Positions 54,001 to 63,441 of a DNA stretch of 64,000 bases are shown piece after piece. Numbering within the stretch: the first letter of the stretch is position 1; the number at the start of each line of letters is the position of its first letter. Source of the stretch: Nematostella vectensis (lineage: Eukaryota > Cnidaria > Anthozoa > Actiniaria > Edwardsiidae); assembly GCF_932526225.1 (NCBI RefSeq), contig NC_064034.1:5070001-5134000 (forward strand). Reading direction: 5' to 3'. The notes under the pieces are model-generated. The model did not search any database, was not told the origin of the DNA, and was given only the letters and a program-made list of their open reading frames with translations. A program made the position numbers and the translations under genes.

Positions 54001-54874
54001 CATGCTTAAAACAGCCGCATATACATTTTCTCAGCGGGAGAGGGGTGGCGAACAAACCGAAAACTTTTTCCATCCATCCCACCCCCTGTATTTGTCGATG
54101 ACATGATACAGTGTAAGCCTAACTCAAAGATAACAAGCCAAGTTTACCGTATTGTGCCTTGTGATGCAGGTGCCTGCAGTCTGACAGCTGGCGGATTGTT
54201 AGCGCAGGGGATGACAAGACACTAAAGGTAGAATGCCTTTGTGAGCCAATCATTAGCGATCATTAGTGAAGCATTAAGGTGCCAACTCGTCCACACCAAC
54301 AAAGCATTTCTTCCTTTTTTTCAACACCTATAGTGAGTTTGAGAATTAGCCTATTCTAATACTCAAAATGAGTGTTGGATAGCAGGCAATAAAAGAAAAC
54401 AACAATACATTTAAATTTTTGAATTTATGGAGGGTAAGATATGTTCTTATAAAGTGTTTTCTGTTCTACTGCTTTTGCCATAATATACCATAATTTTAAG
54501 GTCTTTAAGTAGGGGCTTATTGGAGAGGGGGCACTAATTGAGGAGGTGCTTATTCCATTTGGGAAATAAATACCAGATTCTGAAAAGGGGGCACTTATTC
54601 CAATATTCAAGGTCATGTCTGGGGTGCTTATTATTAAAGGAGGGAACTTATTCGAATCATTACAGTATTGACACTCCTGTCACTAATAGTTCTATTTGTT
54701 ATGATGTAGATGTGGAGCCTTGAGTCAGGGCAGCGGCTGCTGACCTTGCGCTGCCATACAGATGGGGTCACATGTCTGCAGTTCAATGACTACAGAATTG
54801 TGTCTGGCTCCTATGACAAGACTGTCAAAGTGTGGGATTTCTCTCCCAAGCACGAGTTTCTCAGTCATGGGTAA
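45050..54874 (+). CDS. F-box / seven-WD40-repeat protein (SCF substrate receptor type), about 1074 aa
   Basis: Predicted substrate-binding subunit of a Skp1-Cullin1-F-box ubiquitin ligase. Exons: 45050-46855, 46962-47027, 47244-47388, 49833-49914, 50089-50167, 50458-50538, 50780-50870, 51306-51496, 51683-51772, 51846-51934, 52108-52186, 52769-52918, 53694-53746, 54170-54227 and 54710-54874. Every junction is GT-AG and the phases agree throughout. Exon 1 encodes 602 residues of disordered, Ser/Lys-rich sequence with no known domain. The F-box spans about 654-700 (MLAWLPHNVTSVIMSYLDP, then SLCRCSLVNRLWHDL), split by a 2.4-kb intron. WD40 repeats run from about 772 to 1070; seven units end in VWD, VWS, FWD or MWS after GS-DKT-type motifs, enough for a closed propeller. 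The fold resembles Cdc4/Fbxw7 and beta-TrCP, but I cannot place it in either. The junction after 50167 is the least certain because the donor is duplicated. Confidence 0.9.
47389..49832. other. Large intron of the F-box gene with possible decayed transposon coding
   Basis: This 2.4-kb intron interrupts the F-box. On the minus strand, open stretches at about 48453-48031 and 47919-47701 have coding-like composition (segments such as YNHEDVFTYCKAFWEIQGK and PKRLHDVLRHSPNMLIAV), but no family is recognised and frames are broken. They may be remnants of an inserted element in the opposite orientation. A run of about 20 C lies near 47490. No plus-strand exon fits between the two F-box halves, which join in phase. 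Confidence 0.4.
50152..50275. repeat. 31-bp tandem repeat, four copies, overlapping an exon end and its 5' splice site
   Basis: Units start at 50152, 50183, 50214 and 50245 and read AAGTGGCATCATTCAG, then GTTTGTTCTGTACCC, with few differences. The first unit contains the end of an F-box exon: codons for SGIIQ, then CAG|GTTTGT at 50167/50168. Each further unit carries the same TTCAG|GTTTGT, giving four equivalent donor sites 31 bp apart. Since 31 is not a multiple of three, use of donor 2 or 3 would change the frame. Confidence 0.85.
52548..52705. repeat. Imperfect ~50-60-bp tandem repeat in an F-box gene intron
   Basis: Three units share CACCATACTCATATT and GCATGTCTTGGCATGTTAT. They lie in the intron between 52186 and 52769 and end shortly before the acceptor. 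The third unit carries an extra TTGTATGCATTTTTC. This is intronic and not coding. Confidence 0.65.
53119..53515. repeat. ~25-bp intronic minisatellite (about 15 copies)
   Basis: Tandem copies of CTTGTATGGTTGCCTTGG followed by TCAATTAC or TCAATAAC fill most of the intron between 52918 and 53694. Unit length alternates between about 24 and 28 bp. The array is in the middle of the intron, well away from both splice sites. Confidence 0.85.
54490..54665. repeat. GGGGGCACTTATT-type dispersed repeat in the last F-box intron
   Basis: Repeated GGGGCTTATT, GGGGGCACTTATTCC, GGGGTGCTTATT and GGGAACTTATTCGAATCATTACAGTA motifs lie in the intron before the last exon. Similar text is widespread in invertebrate genomes as a short non-autonomous repeat. 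No ends can be defined here. Confidence 0.45.
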
Positions 54875-54878
54875 AATT

Positions 54879-54960
54879 ACCAATCATCCAGCATGCATGT
54901 AGATGTGCAGTAAAGGGATACCAATCATCCAGCATGCATGTAGATGTGCAGTAAAGGGAT
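54879..54960. repeat. Perfect 41-bp tandem duplication just after the F-box stop codon
   Basis: ACCAATCATCCAGCATGC and the following 23 bases (54879-54919) are repeated without change at 54920-54960, four bases after the TAA stop (54872-54874). Perfect identity implies a recent event. It lies in the predicted 3' UTR. Confidence 0.85.
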
Positions 54961-56498
54961 ATCGACTGTAGGTGTTGGGTATGCAAATATAAATGCTGTA
55001 GGTTGCATTTGAAGAACTTGGGGAAGGTTTCCCCCCCTCTCCACCCCCAATATTAGGTGCAAAAACGTCATACATGAATTTCTTATTGCTGTTGTTTTGA
55101 CACTTTCACTGTACTTGCCCCTTACAAATCAGTATAGTGGTATCAATTCAATTGCCCTGACCACAAAGGAGTCTTGTAATCATGAAAAATACTGCAACGT
55201 CACTGTCACTTATTTTTATCCTTTTTCTCAGTGGGGGTACATTCATGTCTAGTACATACATCCTGCTATGATATCAGGAATCACAAGTCAGGGTCTATAA
55301 ACCGATGACAGGGAAACCAAACACTCAAATGCAATTGTTGGACTTTGATGATGTTTTTTTTATTAGATCTGCAAGTGTACATTGCACGAGTCCATAAAAA
55401 AACGTCTGTCTTGTTTAAAAAGCAAGCTGAAAATAAGAATGTAATCTGCTAGATATGTACACTTTTTCCCTACACCCTTTGCTACATACTAGAGTCACAT
55501 TTACTAAAGATTTTTGGACAGTGATAATGATGAGTAGTACCATTTTATCCATTCAAACCACTATGGATGGCTGGATAGATAACTTATGGCATCTACTTAA
55601 AATACTTTTTTTGCTAAAATTCCAATAGACTAAAAATTATTTTTGATCTAAAGCATGATCAATAAATCTTGAGCACTGGCAGACTTTAACCCAGACAGTA
55701 CGGTGAATGATATACACCCCATGATGCATGCCACAGGAAACCTTCATCATCTCTGTGGTATCACCTTACATCATTAGCAAATAGTGGCTGGGCCAATGTC
55801 TGGCATTAAATTTATGCAACTATGATATATACTGTATAATATAAAGTTAAACAATAAATTGTTCAATCTATTATTAGTAGTTCTAATACAATACAATAAA
55901 ATGCTAGTGGCTTGGCTTACTCTATAACCTAAAGAAAAAGTCTAACTTGATTTCCTTTCTTTTACTAAATTTCTCCCAAAGCTCACTAAGAAAAACTTAT
56001 CATCCATAAAAATTTATACATTATTATTATTCCTTTACTACCTGGGCACCCACATTCGGTCCTTAGTTGGAAATTGAGGTGAAAGAAAAGACAAACAAAA
56101 TCAGCCTGAATAGCAAGCATTTATTACATAGACACTATGGATTAATCATCATCTTCTTCTTACAATGATCTCAGTCTATTTAATGATTGTTTAAAATAGA
56201 CTTGATTTCCAGCTATTTTGCAGTATGTGAAACCCGCAATCTGGTCTCCTGGACCCCGAATGGCCGATGTGGCCAAGCGATGGCTGAAAATCGAGCCTAT
56301 GTGGGTCCCCTATGTGCAATACTCAATGACCATGACTTACATAGTCATGAGAGCAAGCCTGCAATCATACATTATTCATACATGAAGGCTGATGCCGTTT
56401 TTAGCTCTTTGCAATATAGTATTATAATATTGAGATTTTTATTGTTTATGTTTACAATAAGAAATATATATAATATATTTAACAATTAGTGGGTTCGA

Positions 56499-56568
56499 GT
56501 TTTCTATGAGTCAATAGATAGTCAACGAGGCGCATTGTGCCAAGTTGACTATTTGACTCATAGAAAAC
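56499..56568. repeat. Long hairpin (25-28-bp inverted repeat)
   Basis: GTTTTCTATGAGTCAA plus TAGATAGTCAAC (56499-56526) pairs with GTTGACTAT plus TTGACTCATAGAAAAC (56544-56568), with a three-base bulge and a 17-base loop. It lies immediately before another inverted repeat and shares the words CTCA and CAATAGA-AGT with it, so both may be parts of one snapback element. Confidence 0.75.
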
Positions 56569-56591
56569 GAGAACAAGTAGTCTTATTGTTT

Positions 56592-56757
56592 CAGTCTAAA
56601 TCCACTCACATACTACCTTCAAATAAATGATTTTTATAATAAATAACCGCTTTTGTCGCCACTTTTTCGCTACTCACTATTTATGGCTCAATAGACAGTG
56701 AGTATGGGAATAAATCAATTGGTGAGATTCGTGGTAGTATGTGAGTGGATTTATACT
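56592..56757. mobile_element. Small inverted-repeat element (MITE-like, 166 bp)
   Basis: TAAATCCACTCACATACTACC (56597-56617) is exactly reverse-complementary to 56732-56752. The match extends outward to about 26 bases with two mismatches. A smaller hairpin (TACTCACT...AGTGAGTA, about 56670-56704) is nested inside. There is no coding frame. This is the form of a non-autonomous foldback or MITE element; no target-site duplication is clear. Confidence 0.55.
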
Positions 56758-58470
56758 AATATATAATATATGTTATTCTAACAGTCTTTATATTTAACCA
56801 AAAACATTTATATGAAATCTACTAGCAAATCTTTACTTAATTTACAGGATCTATATTTTTAAAGATTTTTCAATTTGTACAGCCCAAATATTTATAGTGA
56901 AAATGAACATTTGTTTGTAGATAGAACCCAGGGATACCAATATATTATACACATTCCAAAAGAACAGACATAACATAAATTTAAGAAGATGAGATTTAAA
57001 TTTAAAAAATATCTTTAATTTAGAACATTAACTAGTAGATGTCTGAACCAATGGAAGTCCTATAATTTGTAAACATGGAATGGTCACATGGAAACTAACA
57101 TGGAGGTAGCTACTTAATGTAGAACCATTTAAGTTGAGATTGTCCCTGAAAGCAAATCCAATTCACCATTCTGTTCCTTTAACTGACACAATTTACAATT
57201 CCATATACTAAATAGCAAAAATATTGAAATATCAAACTTCTAGTAACATCTATACATATCACAATTGTAGTTCCTGACTACAATTTAATGTAAGATATGC
57301 ATTCTAGAATCTGCAATCTTTTCATTGCTCTTGATAATCCACATGTGATAATCAAATATTGTCATCAGGGGAAAACATGGAAAGACAACCACCATTACTA
57401 TTTTGATCCATCAAAAATCAAATTTCCCGTGTATTAAAAAAACATAAATTAAATGACCTGGGCGTATAAAAATAAAGAAATAATATGATAATCAGTTATT
57501 GTTCCAATCAACCATTCCCTGAATCAAAAACTATACTATAATGTATGTGATTACATCAGATAATATTAATAACCTGGTAAAAATTGACTATAATTAAAGC
57601 TTTGACATTGTCAGGTTTGTTTATAGATATGTATAGGAAATGAAGGTGTTGCAACACTCAAAAGCGATGGTATGAAATCTACAATGGTACACTTGGTACA
57701 GTGTGAATTTGATGTATTTCAAACAGATTGGGAAATGTTTCTTGTTTCTCTAATCTGGTCCCAAGTTTCATATATAATTCATAATTGATTGACAGTCTGT
57801 AGTTATGATTTGAAAGTATTCAAGCAATAAACATATGGTATTTGTCATAATATTTTTTCTTACATAGAAGCATCTCTGGCTTAAATGGGAATCCAACAAA
57901 ATCTTAATTTTGATTGGTAAATGCAATTCCACAGTATACCATGAATCAATAATAAATTACTATTGCGAATCTTTTAAAGCAAACAAAGCGTTTGTAAATC
58001 ACTCAATCGCTAAAGTCACACCTAAATAATTATGAAAAGTATTAATATTGGTCAGTTGCAATTGAAACATGGCAAAAAACGCTATGAAAGATTAAAGGAT
58101 GAAGCACTAAATTATATATAAAACAGTAGACCAACCAGTCAGTGTTTGAACTCTCCTACTAAGTAAATATGTAAATAAGTAATGAAATTGGGATTTTATG
58201 AAATAAGGCTTCTAAGCTATTTTAATGTTAGGCTTAAGTAAAAAGTATAGAAAAGGAATTCGAATTTGCCTAAGACTCTGTCATATATTTTAGAATTCCT
58301 TCTGATATTAAAATATCAATAAATACCTTTCAATTCATAACTAGTTATACTAATTTACTGAGTAAGGGTGCTTTCTTCAAAATAAAAATAAATCCAAAAA
58401 CAACTTGAAATTTCAGAATTGACAGGTTTGTAAGAGCTTAGAGTAACCCTTTGATGTAAACTAATCTGCC

Positions 58471-59847
58471 TTAGTTTCTTTTCTTCTGGTAAAACCTGGT
58501 ACGGTCATAACCATTCAGGTTCTTGTGACACACAATTTGGGTGCAAGTGGAGTTACCTTGGCGAGCAATAATGGTTGACCAGCTCAAGAAGATGTTCCAG
58601 ATGCGAGCAATGCGACCATACTTCTTTACCATTGCTTCCTGGGCCTCTGGGCGCATCCAGTTCTCATACCAGCGGTTGATGGTGTATGAGTAGTGGATGC
58701 CAATTTTCTCTGTGCCTTGCACTTCAAATCCTGCTTGCTCTAGATGAGTGATAAACCAACCCAGGGGGCAGCTAGCATCAGCACCTGGGAAGATATATTT
58801 GGCCATAAACAAGCCCCAGATGAAGTCTTCCCACTGCCATGCCCTACGCAGGCCAGCAATCTGCAGGAAGAACACGCCATCATCCTCCAGCATCTCTCGC
58901 ACCTGCCAAAGGAATGACTGGAAATTCCTGATACCAACATGCTCGGCCATTTCCAGACACGTTATTTTGTTGTACTTGGTCCTTGGAATGTCACGATAGT
59001 CTAAGCAGAGGAAGTTGACACGGTTCTCAACCCCCTTCAGTTGGGCAACTCTGTTACCCCACTCCACCTGGTTTTTAGCCAAAGTCACCCCCGTGGAGTA
59101 TGACCCATAGTTTTCAGCAGCATAGTTGACTAGGGTACCCCAACCGCACCCGATGTCCAAGTGCTTGTCACCCTTTTTCAACTGTACTTTCTCACATACG
59201 GCACTGAGTTTGTTTCGCTGAGCATCTTCTAGACTTTCATCTTCGTTGTAGACGATGCCAGAGGTATAGATCATCATTGGTCCGAGGAATGCTTCGTAGA
59301 AGTCATTGCCGCGGTCATAGTGGTCGCGGACTTGCTCACAATCTTGAGTCCTCGAGTGCGACAACAGCTCCGGCACAAAATTACAAAGAAAAAATTTCAA
59401 GTGATAGTAGCCAAGTTCGTAGGTAGTGAATTCATTGCGATGTTCTAAAGCTTGTAGCGGTTCCATCTTGAAGTCTAGCTTACCGTCGGCATACGACTCG
59501 TACAACACATAGATGGGGATTTTTCTATTGCTGTAGCTTTTCTCGAGCGAAGGGTCGTTGAACTTCACATATTTCGACATCACATTGCATTTTGTCCCAA
59601 GTTCACCGACACAAATACGGTTAAAAATTATCATAAATGCACCGAAAGTCGGCAGAAGGCAGAGAAGGAATGTGACAGGGTAAACCCACCAGGGAAGGCC
59701 TGAAATATACTGGACCACGCCTGGGACGCCGACCAAGAGAGAAATCAAAGTCGTGTAGGAAACCTTCTTCCAAGCCAGTTGATCTCTCGATTCGAGCGAC
59801 GAAATCCGAGGGGAGTTCCCGACCGAACCATTTTGAGCGTGAGCCAT
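58471..59847 (-). CDS. Sphingolipid C9-methyltransferase-like enzyme (CFA-synthase fold), intronless, 458 aa
   Basis: SAM-dependent methyltransferase of the cyclopropane-fatty-acid-synthase superfamily. The fungal enzymes it resembles add the C9 methyl branch to the sphingoid base of glucosylceramide at the ER. Two membrane segments lie at about residues 30-50 and 55-76. The catalytic domain follows: HYDRGNDFY (176-184), the SAM loop LDIGCGWGTL (230-239), GVTLAKNQ (253-260), LEMAEHVG (298-305), FLQIAGLRRAWQ (327-338), FPGADASCPLG (353-363) and IHYSYTI (384-390). These match fungal C9-methyltransferases much more closely than bacterial CFA synthases. The frame is open 38 codons further upstream but without an ATG, and an in-frame TAA lies just before that, so I choose the ATG at 59847. 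There is no intron, unlike the intron-rich F-box and Rap1 genes. Activity on animal sphingoid bases is an inference. Confidence 0.93.
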   Translation of the reverse strand: MAHAQNGSVGNSPRISSLESRDQLAWKKVSYTTLISLLVGVPGVVQYISGLPWWVYPVTFLLCLLPTFGAFMIIFNRICVGELGTKCNVMSKYVKFNDPSLEKSYSNRKIPIYVLYESYADGKLDFKMEPLQALEHRNEFTTYELGYYHLKFFLCNFVPELLSHSRTQDCEQVRDHYDRGNDFYEAFLGPMMIYTSGIVYNEDESLEDAQRNKLSAVCEKVQLKKGDKHLDIGCGWGTLVNYAAENYGSYSTGVTLAKNQVEWGNRVAQLKGVENRVNFLCLDYRDIPRTKYNKITCLEMAEHVGIRNFQSFLWQVREMLEDDGVFFLQIAGLRRAWQWEDFIWGLFMAKYIFPGADASCPLGWFITHLEQAGFEVQGTEKIGIHYSYTINRWYENWMRPEAQEAMVKKYGRIARIWNIFLSWSTIIARQGNSTCTQIVCHKNLNGYDRTRFYQKKRN

Positions 59848-61016
59848 GATACGGTTCTCGAGTAGAGAGGCGAAGGTACCGTTCTGAATGACTGCGCCTG
59901 GGTTCGGTGAGCTTTTTGGTTTACCGGCCGAGAGAAGCAGCGCTGACAAAGAGAAGGGCACAAGTGCAAAGTTTTACTGTTGTGTACACGTGTCTAGAGC
60001 CAAATCAGCTGTGCGAAGAAAACAACGGGGGAGGGGCTAGTAGCCCGTCCCATTACCCCAAATATCCTCCGTGTATTCGATATTTACTACCTGAAAAAAA
60101 AAGGCAGAGGCGCAAGTTAAGCTCTAAGAAAATTTTTTTTTAGACCTCAATGGCTCTATTATTGAGCCAACGCTTATATCTTGTTTGCTTACAAAATACG
60201 TTACCCACCCCTCCCCCTAAAGAAGCGTTTATCACGTGAGGGTATTAGTATTCAAGACTGATTAAAATTTTTGACGGACTCGCTCAAAGCATTTTATTTG
60301 GAGGCAGCTGTGTGCCATGATTAAATTGTCATATTTGCTCGGCCATGTTTGCTTTGTTCTTATTTAGAAAGCAAACCAACAGTTGAAGCATTTTATTTTA
60401 TATTTTGGTCTGAATCAATCAGTATCTCGGGCTCGAACTTGTATTTCTAGGTGTGCCAGCTTTATTTCAATAATGAAGAATCATTGTGGGAAGCCGCAGT
60501 ATTTCGGCGAATGATGTAGACAAAGCTTTTTGTGAAGGCGAATGTAGTGTAGTGAATTTACATATGGCTCTGTTCGCATTAGCTGAGCTTCTAGTACCAT
60601 CTAGACTGTTTGAAGATGGATTAAAGAGCTTGTTCTGATTTTAAAGTTAAAAAATGGCTGTGCGGTCAAACTGCCCGATTTCCCGTGTCTGTCGTTAAAA
60701 CAACAGCTGAGCCACGCGTGCGATTGAATGGTTGAAAATCGCGAATTAATTATACGAGTAATGGCCATGTATTGTGTTTTGCACTTTTTCTCTAAGGACA
60801 GGTAAAAGCTGTCGATGCGTAACAAAGAACAAAAACATTTTAAAATCCCCCGATTGTATAATACTAGACCTCCATGACCATTAAAGGAAAGTTAGCCCCG
60901 CGAATTAGCTTTTCGGTTGTAAATACATTCCCATAATGAATGCGACATTAACAGCAACTCGCTAAAAACAAAACGAGAGGTCACAAGACCATATATTCCT
61001 CCTCTGACATAATTAT
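59848..61016. other. Promoter region of the methyltransferase and intergenic, no gene recognised
   Basis: The first ~150 bases hold the 5' leader of the minus-strand gene, including CACGTG at about 59989 (TACACGTGTC). The remainder is AT-rich without supported coding. A run of T and A-rich text lies at 60090-60140. Confidence 0.5.
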
Positions 61017-61030
61017 ACTATTGTCAGCAG
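61017..61030. repeat. Target-site duplication, left copy (14 bp)
   Basis: ACTATTGTCAGCAG occurs here and again, identical, at 63289-63302, exactly bounding the retrotransposon. Confidence 0.93.
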
Positions 61031-61702
61031 GTTGTCACAAGATCGCTTGTTGCCCTTTCTCTTGTAGATGTGGACGATTGTGGCATCTTTAAAATCTTGC
61101 GGGAGGGTCTCACTTTCCCAGAGCGATTGGAATAGCACTGTTAATTTGTGTAGGAGAGAAGGACCGCCTGACTTGAACACTTCGGCAGGGATGGCATCAG
61201 AGCCGGGGGCTTTTCCAGTCGACATCTGCTTGATTGCCTTGACAACCTCATCCTCTGATGGTGTTATGTCCAGGTCTGGGTTTATGTCCACCTGTGGAAG
61301 GCGTTGTATGGCTTCGTCATTGATGGATGATGGACGATTTAGAACGCCATTGAAGTGTTCTGCCCATCTCTCTACTATCATGTTTTTGTCAGTGATGAGT
61401 GTTGCTCCGTCAGCGCTCAGTAGTGGGAAACTGCCCGGTGTTGGTGGTCCAAATATACATCTGAGCGAATCGTAGAATCGTTTCGTGTCGTGTCTGTCTG
61501 CAAAGCCTTGAATTTCATCAGCTTTGTCACTCAGCCATGTGTCTTGAATGTCACGGAGTTTTAATTGGACCTGTCTGCGTTTGCTGACGTAGGCGTCTTT
61601 CTTCGAGACTGAGTTGGGATCATTTTGATGAGCTCTGAAGAGTTGCCGTTTTTCTTCCAAAAGAGCTGTGATTTTGGCATCATTTTCATCAAACCAGTCT
61701 TG
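61031..61702 (-). pseudogene. Inverted 5' fragment of the LINE polyprotein (linker and start of RT)
   Basis: In the minus direction the frame runs from DWFDENDAKI, past SFPLLSADGATLITD, RWAEHFNGVLNRPSS and GKAPGSDAIPAEVFKSGG (RT N-terminal motif), to FKDATIVHIYKRKGNKRSCDN at the element edge. It is uninterrupted. The open frame continues upstream only through antisense of the other half, so that part is not protein sequence. It cannot make a functional enzyme alone because the palm domain lies on the other strand. Confidence 0.9.
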
Positions 61703-63230
61703 TGACAACCATAGAGGGATTTCACTTCTCTCCATCGCTGCAAAGATCTTTGCCCGACTGCTTCTCAATCGTCTCCTCAAACACCTTGAGCAAGGCCATC
61801 TCCCTGAGAGCCAATGCGGTTTCCGTGCAGGTCGAGGAACTGTTGATATGATCTTTGCTGCACGTCAGATTCAGGAGAAAAGTGTGGAACAAAATCAAGA
61901 TCTCTATACCACTTTTGTAGATTTAACAAAAGCGTTCGACACTGTGAGCAGAGAGGGACTGTGGAAAATCATGGCGAAGTTCGGCTGCCCCGAGAGGTTC
62001 ATAAAGATTGTTAGACAATTTCACGATGGGATGATGGCCCGTGTTCTTGATGATGGAAATACCTCTGCCCCTTTTCAAGTGTCAAATGGAGTCAAGCAAG
62101 GTTGTGTCCTTGCCCCTACACTGTTTAGTTTGATGTTCTCTGCAATGCTGACCGATGCCTTCAGGGAGACACCCCTAGGCATCCCCATCAGGTATAGGTG
62201 TGATGGAAAGCTGTTCAACCTACGACGTCTGAAGGCCGTCACTAGAGTCAAAGAGACTGTGATTCGTGACCTGCTTTTTGCTGATGACTGTGCCCTCAAC
62301 GCCGTCAATGAGCATGACATGCAACAGGAAATGGACGCTTTCTCATCCGCCTGTGACAACTTTGGCCTCACCATCAGTATCAAGAAGACTGAAGTGATGT
62401 ATCAGCCCGCCCCAGGAAAACCATATCAGGAACCAAACATCACAGTTAAGGGGCAGCGACTTCAAGATGTAGAAAACTTCACCTACCTCGGCAGCACTCT
62501 CTCCCGCAACGCCAACATCGATGCAGAAATCAACAACCGCATCGCGAAGGCAAGCAGTGCCTTTGGGAGATTGAGGAAGTCAGTCTGGGAACGCAGAGGC
62601 ATCTCACAATGCACCAAGATCAAAGTGTACAGAGCAGTCGTCTTAACAACACTTCTCTATGGCTGCGAAACTTGGACCATCTACAGAAGACATGAGAAAC
62701 TTCTCCAGCAGTTCCATCTCCGCTGTCTCAGAAACATCCTAAATATCCGCTGGCAGGATAGAATCACAAACACTGAGGTTCTGGAGAGAGCAAACCTCCC
62801 CAGCGTCATTACCACCATGCGCAAAGCTCAGACACGATGGGCAGGACACGTCTGCCGTATGTCAGACTCCAGAATACCCAAACAGCTGTTGTACGGTGAA
62901 CTAAGCCGTGGAAGCAGGAAAGCTGGAGGCCAGCGCAAACGCTATAAAGACTGCATCAAATCACATCTGAAAGACTTCAATATCGACGTTTCAACGTGGG
63001 AAACTGCAGCATCTGACAGACCGATTTGGCGTAATCTGATTCACAAAGGTGCCATCCACTCAGAAAATAAACGCTCCAACGCAGCCAAAAACAAACGCCA
63101 AAAACGCAAGGCTAGAGCTGACCAACCTACCAATATGACCCCCTCTTACTGGTGTCCGACTTGTGGAAGGGGTTTTCTTGCACGAATTGGCCTTATAAGC
63201 CACCTGCGGATTCATCCCTCCGCCCCTTAG
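61698..63230 (+). pseudogene. 3' fragment of the LINE polyprotein: reverse transcriptase palm/thumb and zinc finger
   Basis: The frame starts inside the RT domain (SCDNHRGISLL), then CGFRAGRGTVDMIF, TFVDLTKAFDTVSR (catalytic Asp of motif A), GVKQGCVLAPTLFS (motif B), LLFADDCALN (the F/YxDD catalytic pair, about 62276-62287) and ISIKKTEVM. It continues through YLGSTLS and LLYGCETWT to a C2H2-like finger CPTCGRGF...ISHLRIH just before the TAG stop (63228-63230). About 510 codons are open without a frameshift. It lacks its own start codon and the endonuclease, hence a dead-on-arrival copy. This family with a terminal ISHLRxH finger is common in invertebrates. Confidence 0.92.
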
Positions 63231-63288
63231 ACATTGTTATACTGTCAGTATTGCTATGGTCATACTCGACTACGAGTTGACGAACAAC

Positions 63289-63302
63289 ACTATTGTCAGC
63301 AG
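63289..63302. repeat. Target-site duplication, right copy (14 bp)
   Basis: ACTATTGTCAGCAG, identical to 61017-61030. It directly abuts the candidate exon at 63303, and its final CAG may be that exon's splice acceptor. Confidence 0.93.
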
Positions 63303-63441
63303 CCCTTTAAACAAGAAAACAAAAGAACAAAGGGATAAATTAGTCGTGGAGCATTCAGGAAGGAAAATGACAATTCAGCACAAGTGGTCCCCTTTTGATA
63401 GCCGCGGTTTGGACTTTGTACCAAGGCGCTATTTTCTAGAA
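63303..63441 (+). CDS. Candidate exon of an unrecognised gene continuing to the right
   Basis: The frame PLNKKTKEQRDKLVVEHSG, then RKMTIQHKWSPFDSRGLDF and VPRRYFLE, ends at a strong donor CTAGAA|GTAAGT (63441/63442). Composition is coding-like. Either it begins at an acceptor GTCAGCAG|CCC, preceded before the LINE insertion by a pyrimidine-containing tract ending at 61030, or translation starts at the ATG at 63367. I do not recognise the peptide. The next exon is not identified in the remaining ~560 bases and may lie beyond the window. Confidence 0.4.

Larger units (their letters stand above)
54961..58470. other. Intergenic between convergent genes, no gene recognised
   Basis: 3.5 kb of AT-rich sequence separates the F-box 3' end (plus) from the methyltransferase stop (minus), so it should hold both 3' UTRs. 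AATAAA words near 55664 and 55847 could serve the F-box transcript. Apart from the hairpin elements at 56.5-56.76 kb nothing is recognised; the frame at 56187-56489 has no domain. Confidence 0.5.
61031..63288. mobile_element. 5'-truncated, 5'-inverted non-LTR retrotransposon (LINE), 2258 bp
   Basis: The right part (61698-63288) reads plus and encodes most of a reverse transcriptase with a C-terminal zinc finger. The left part (61031 to about 61702) is the adjoining upstream part of the same polyprotein but reads minus. In sense orientation the left part ends at codons for KRSCDN, and the right part begins with SCDNHRGISLL, so the two were contiguous. The 12-mer TCTTGTGACAAC is present at the internal junction (61698-61709) and inverted at the left end (61031-61042). 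The element is bounded by perfect 14-bp duplications. This is the signature of twin priming during target-primed reverse transcription. Both frames are intact over their length, so the insertion is young. There is no poly(A) tail; the 3' end is a unique ~58-bp tail after the stop codon. Endonuclease coding is missing through truncation. Confidence 0.93.

Noticed and set aside
56187-56489. 100-codon frame in the F-box/methyltransferase interval
   Set aside because: No domain, no splice support, AT-rich tail; judged chance.
59848-59961. 38-codon N-terminal extension of the methyltransferase
   Set aside because: It would need initiation at GTG; an in-frame TAA lies just upstream and the first ATG is at 59847.
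61709-61780. Start of the minus-strand LINE frame (MRRRLRSSRAKIFAAMERSEI)
   Set aside because: This part is the antisense of the sense RT half beyond the inversion junction, so it is not LINE protein.
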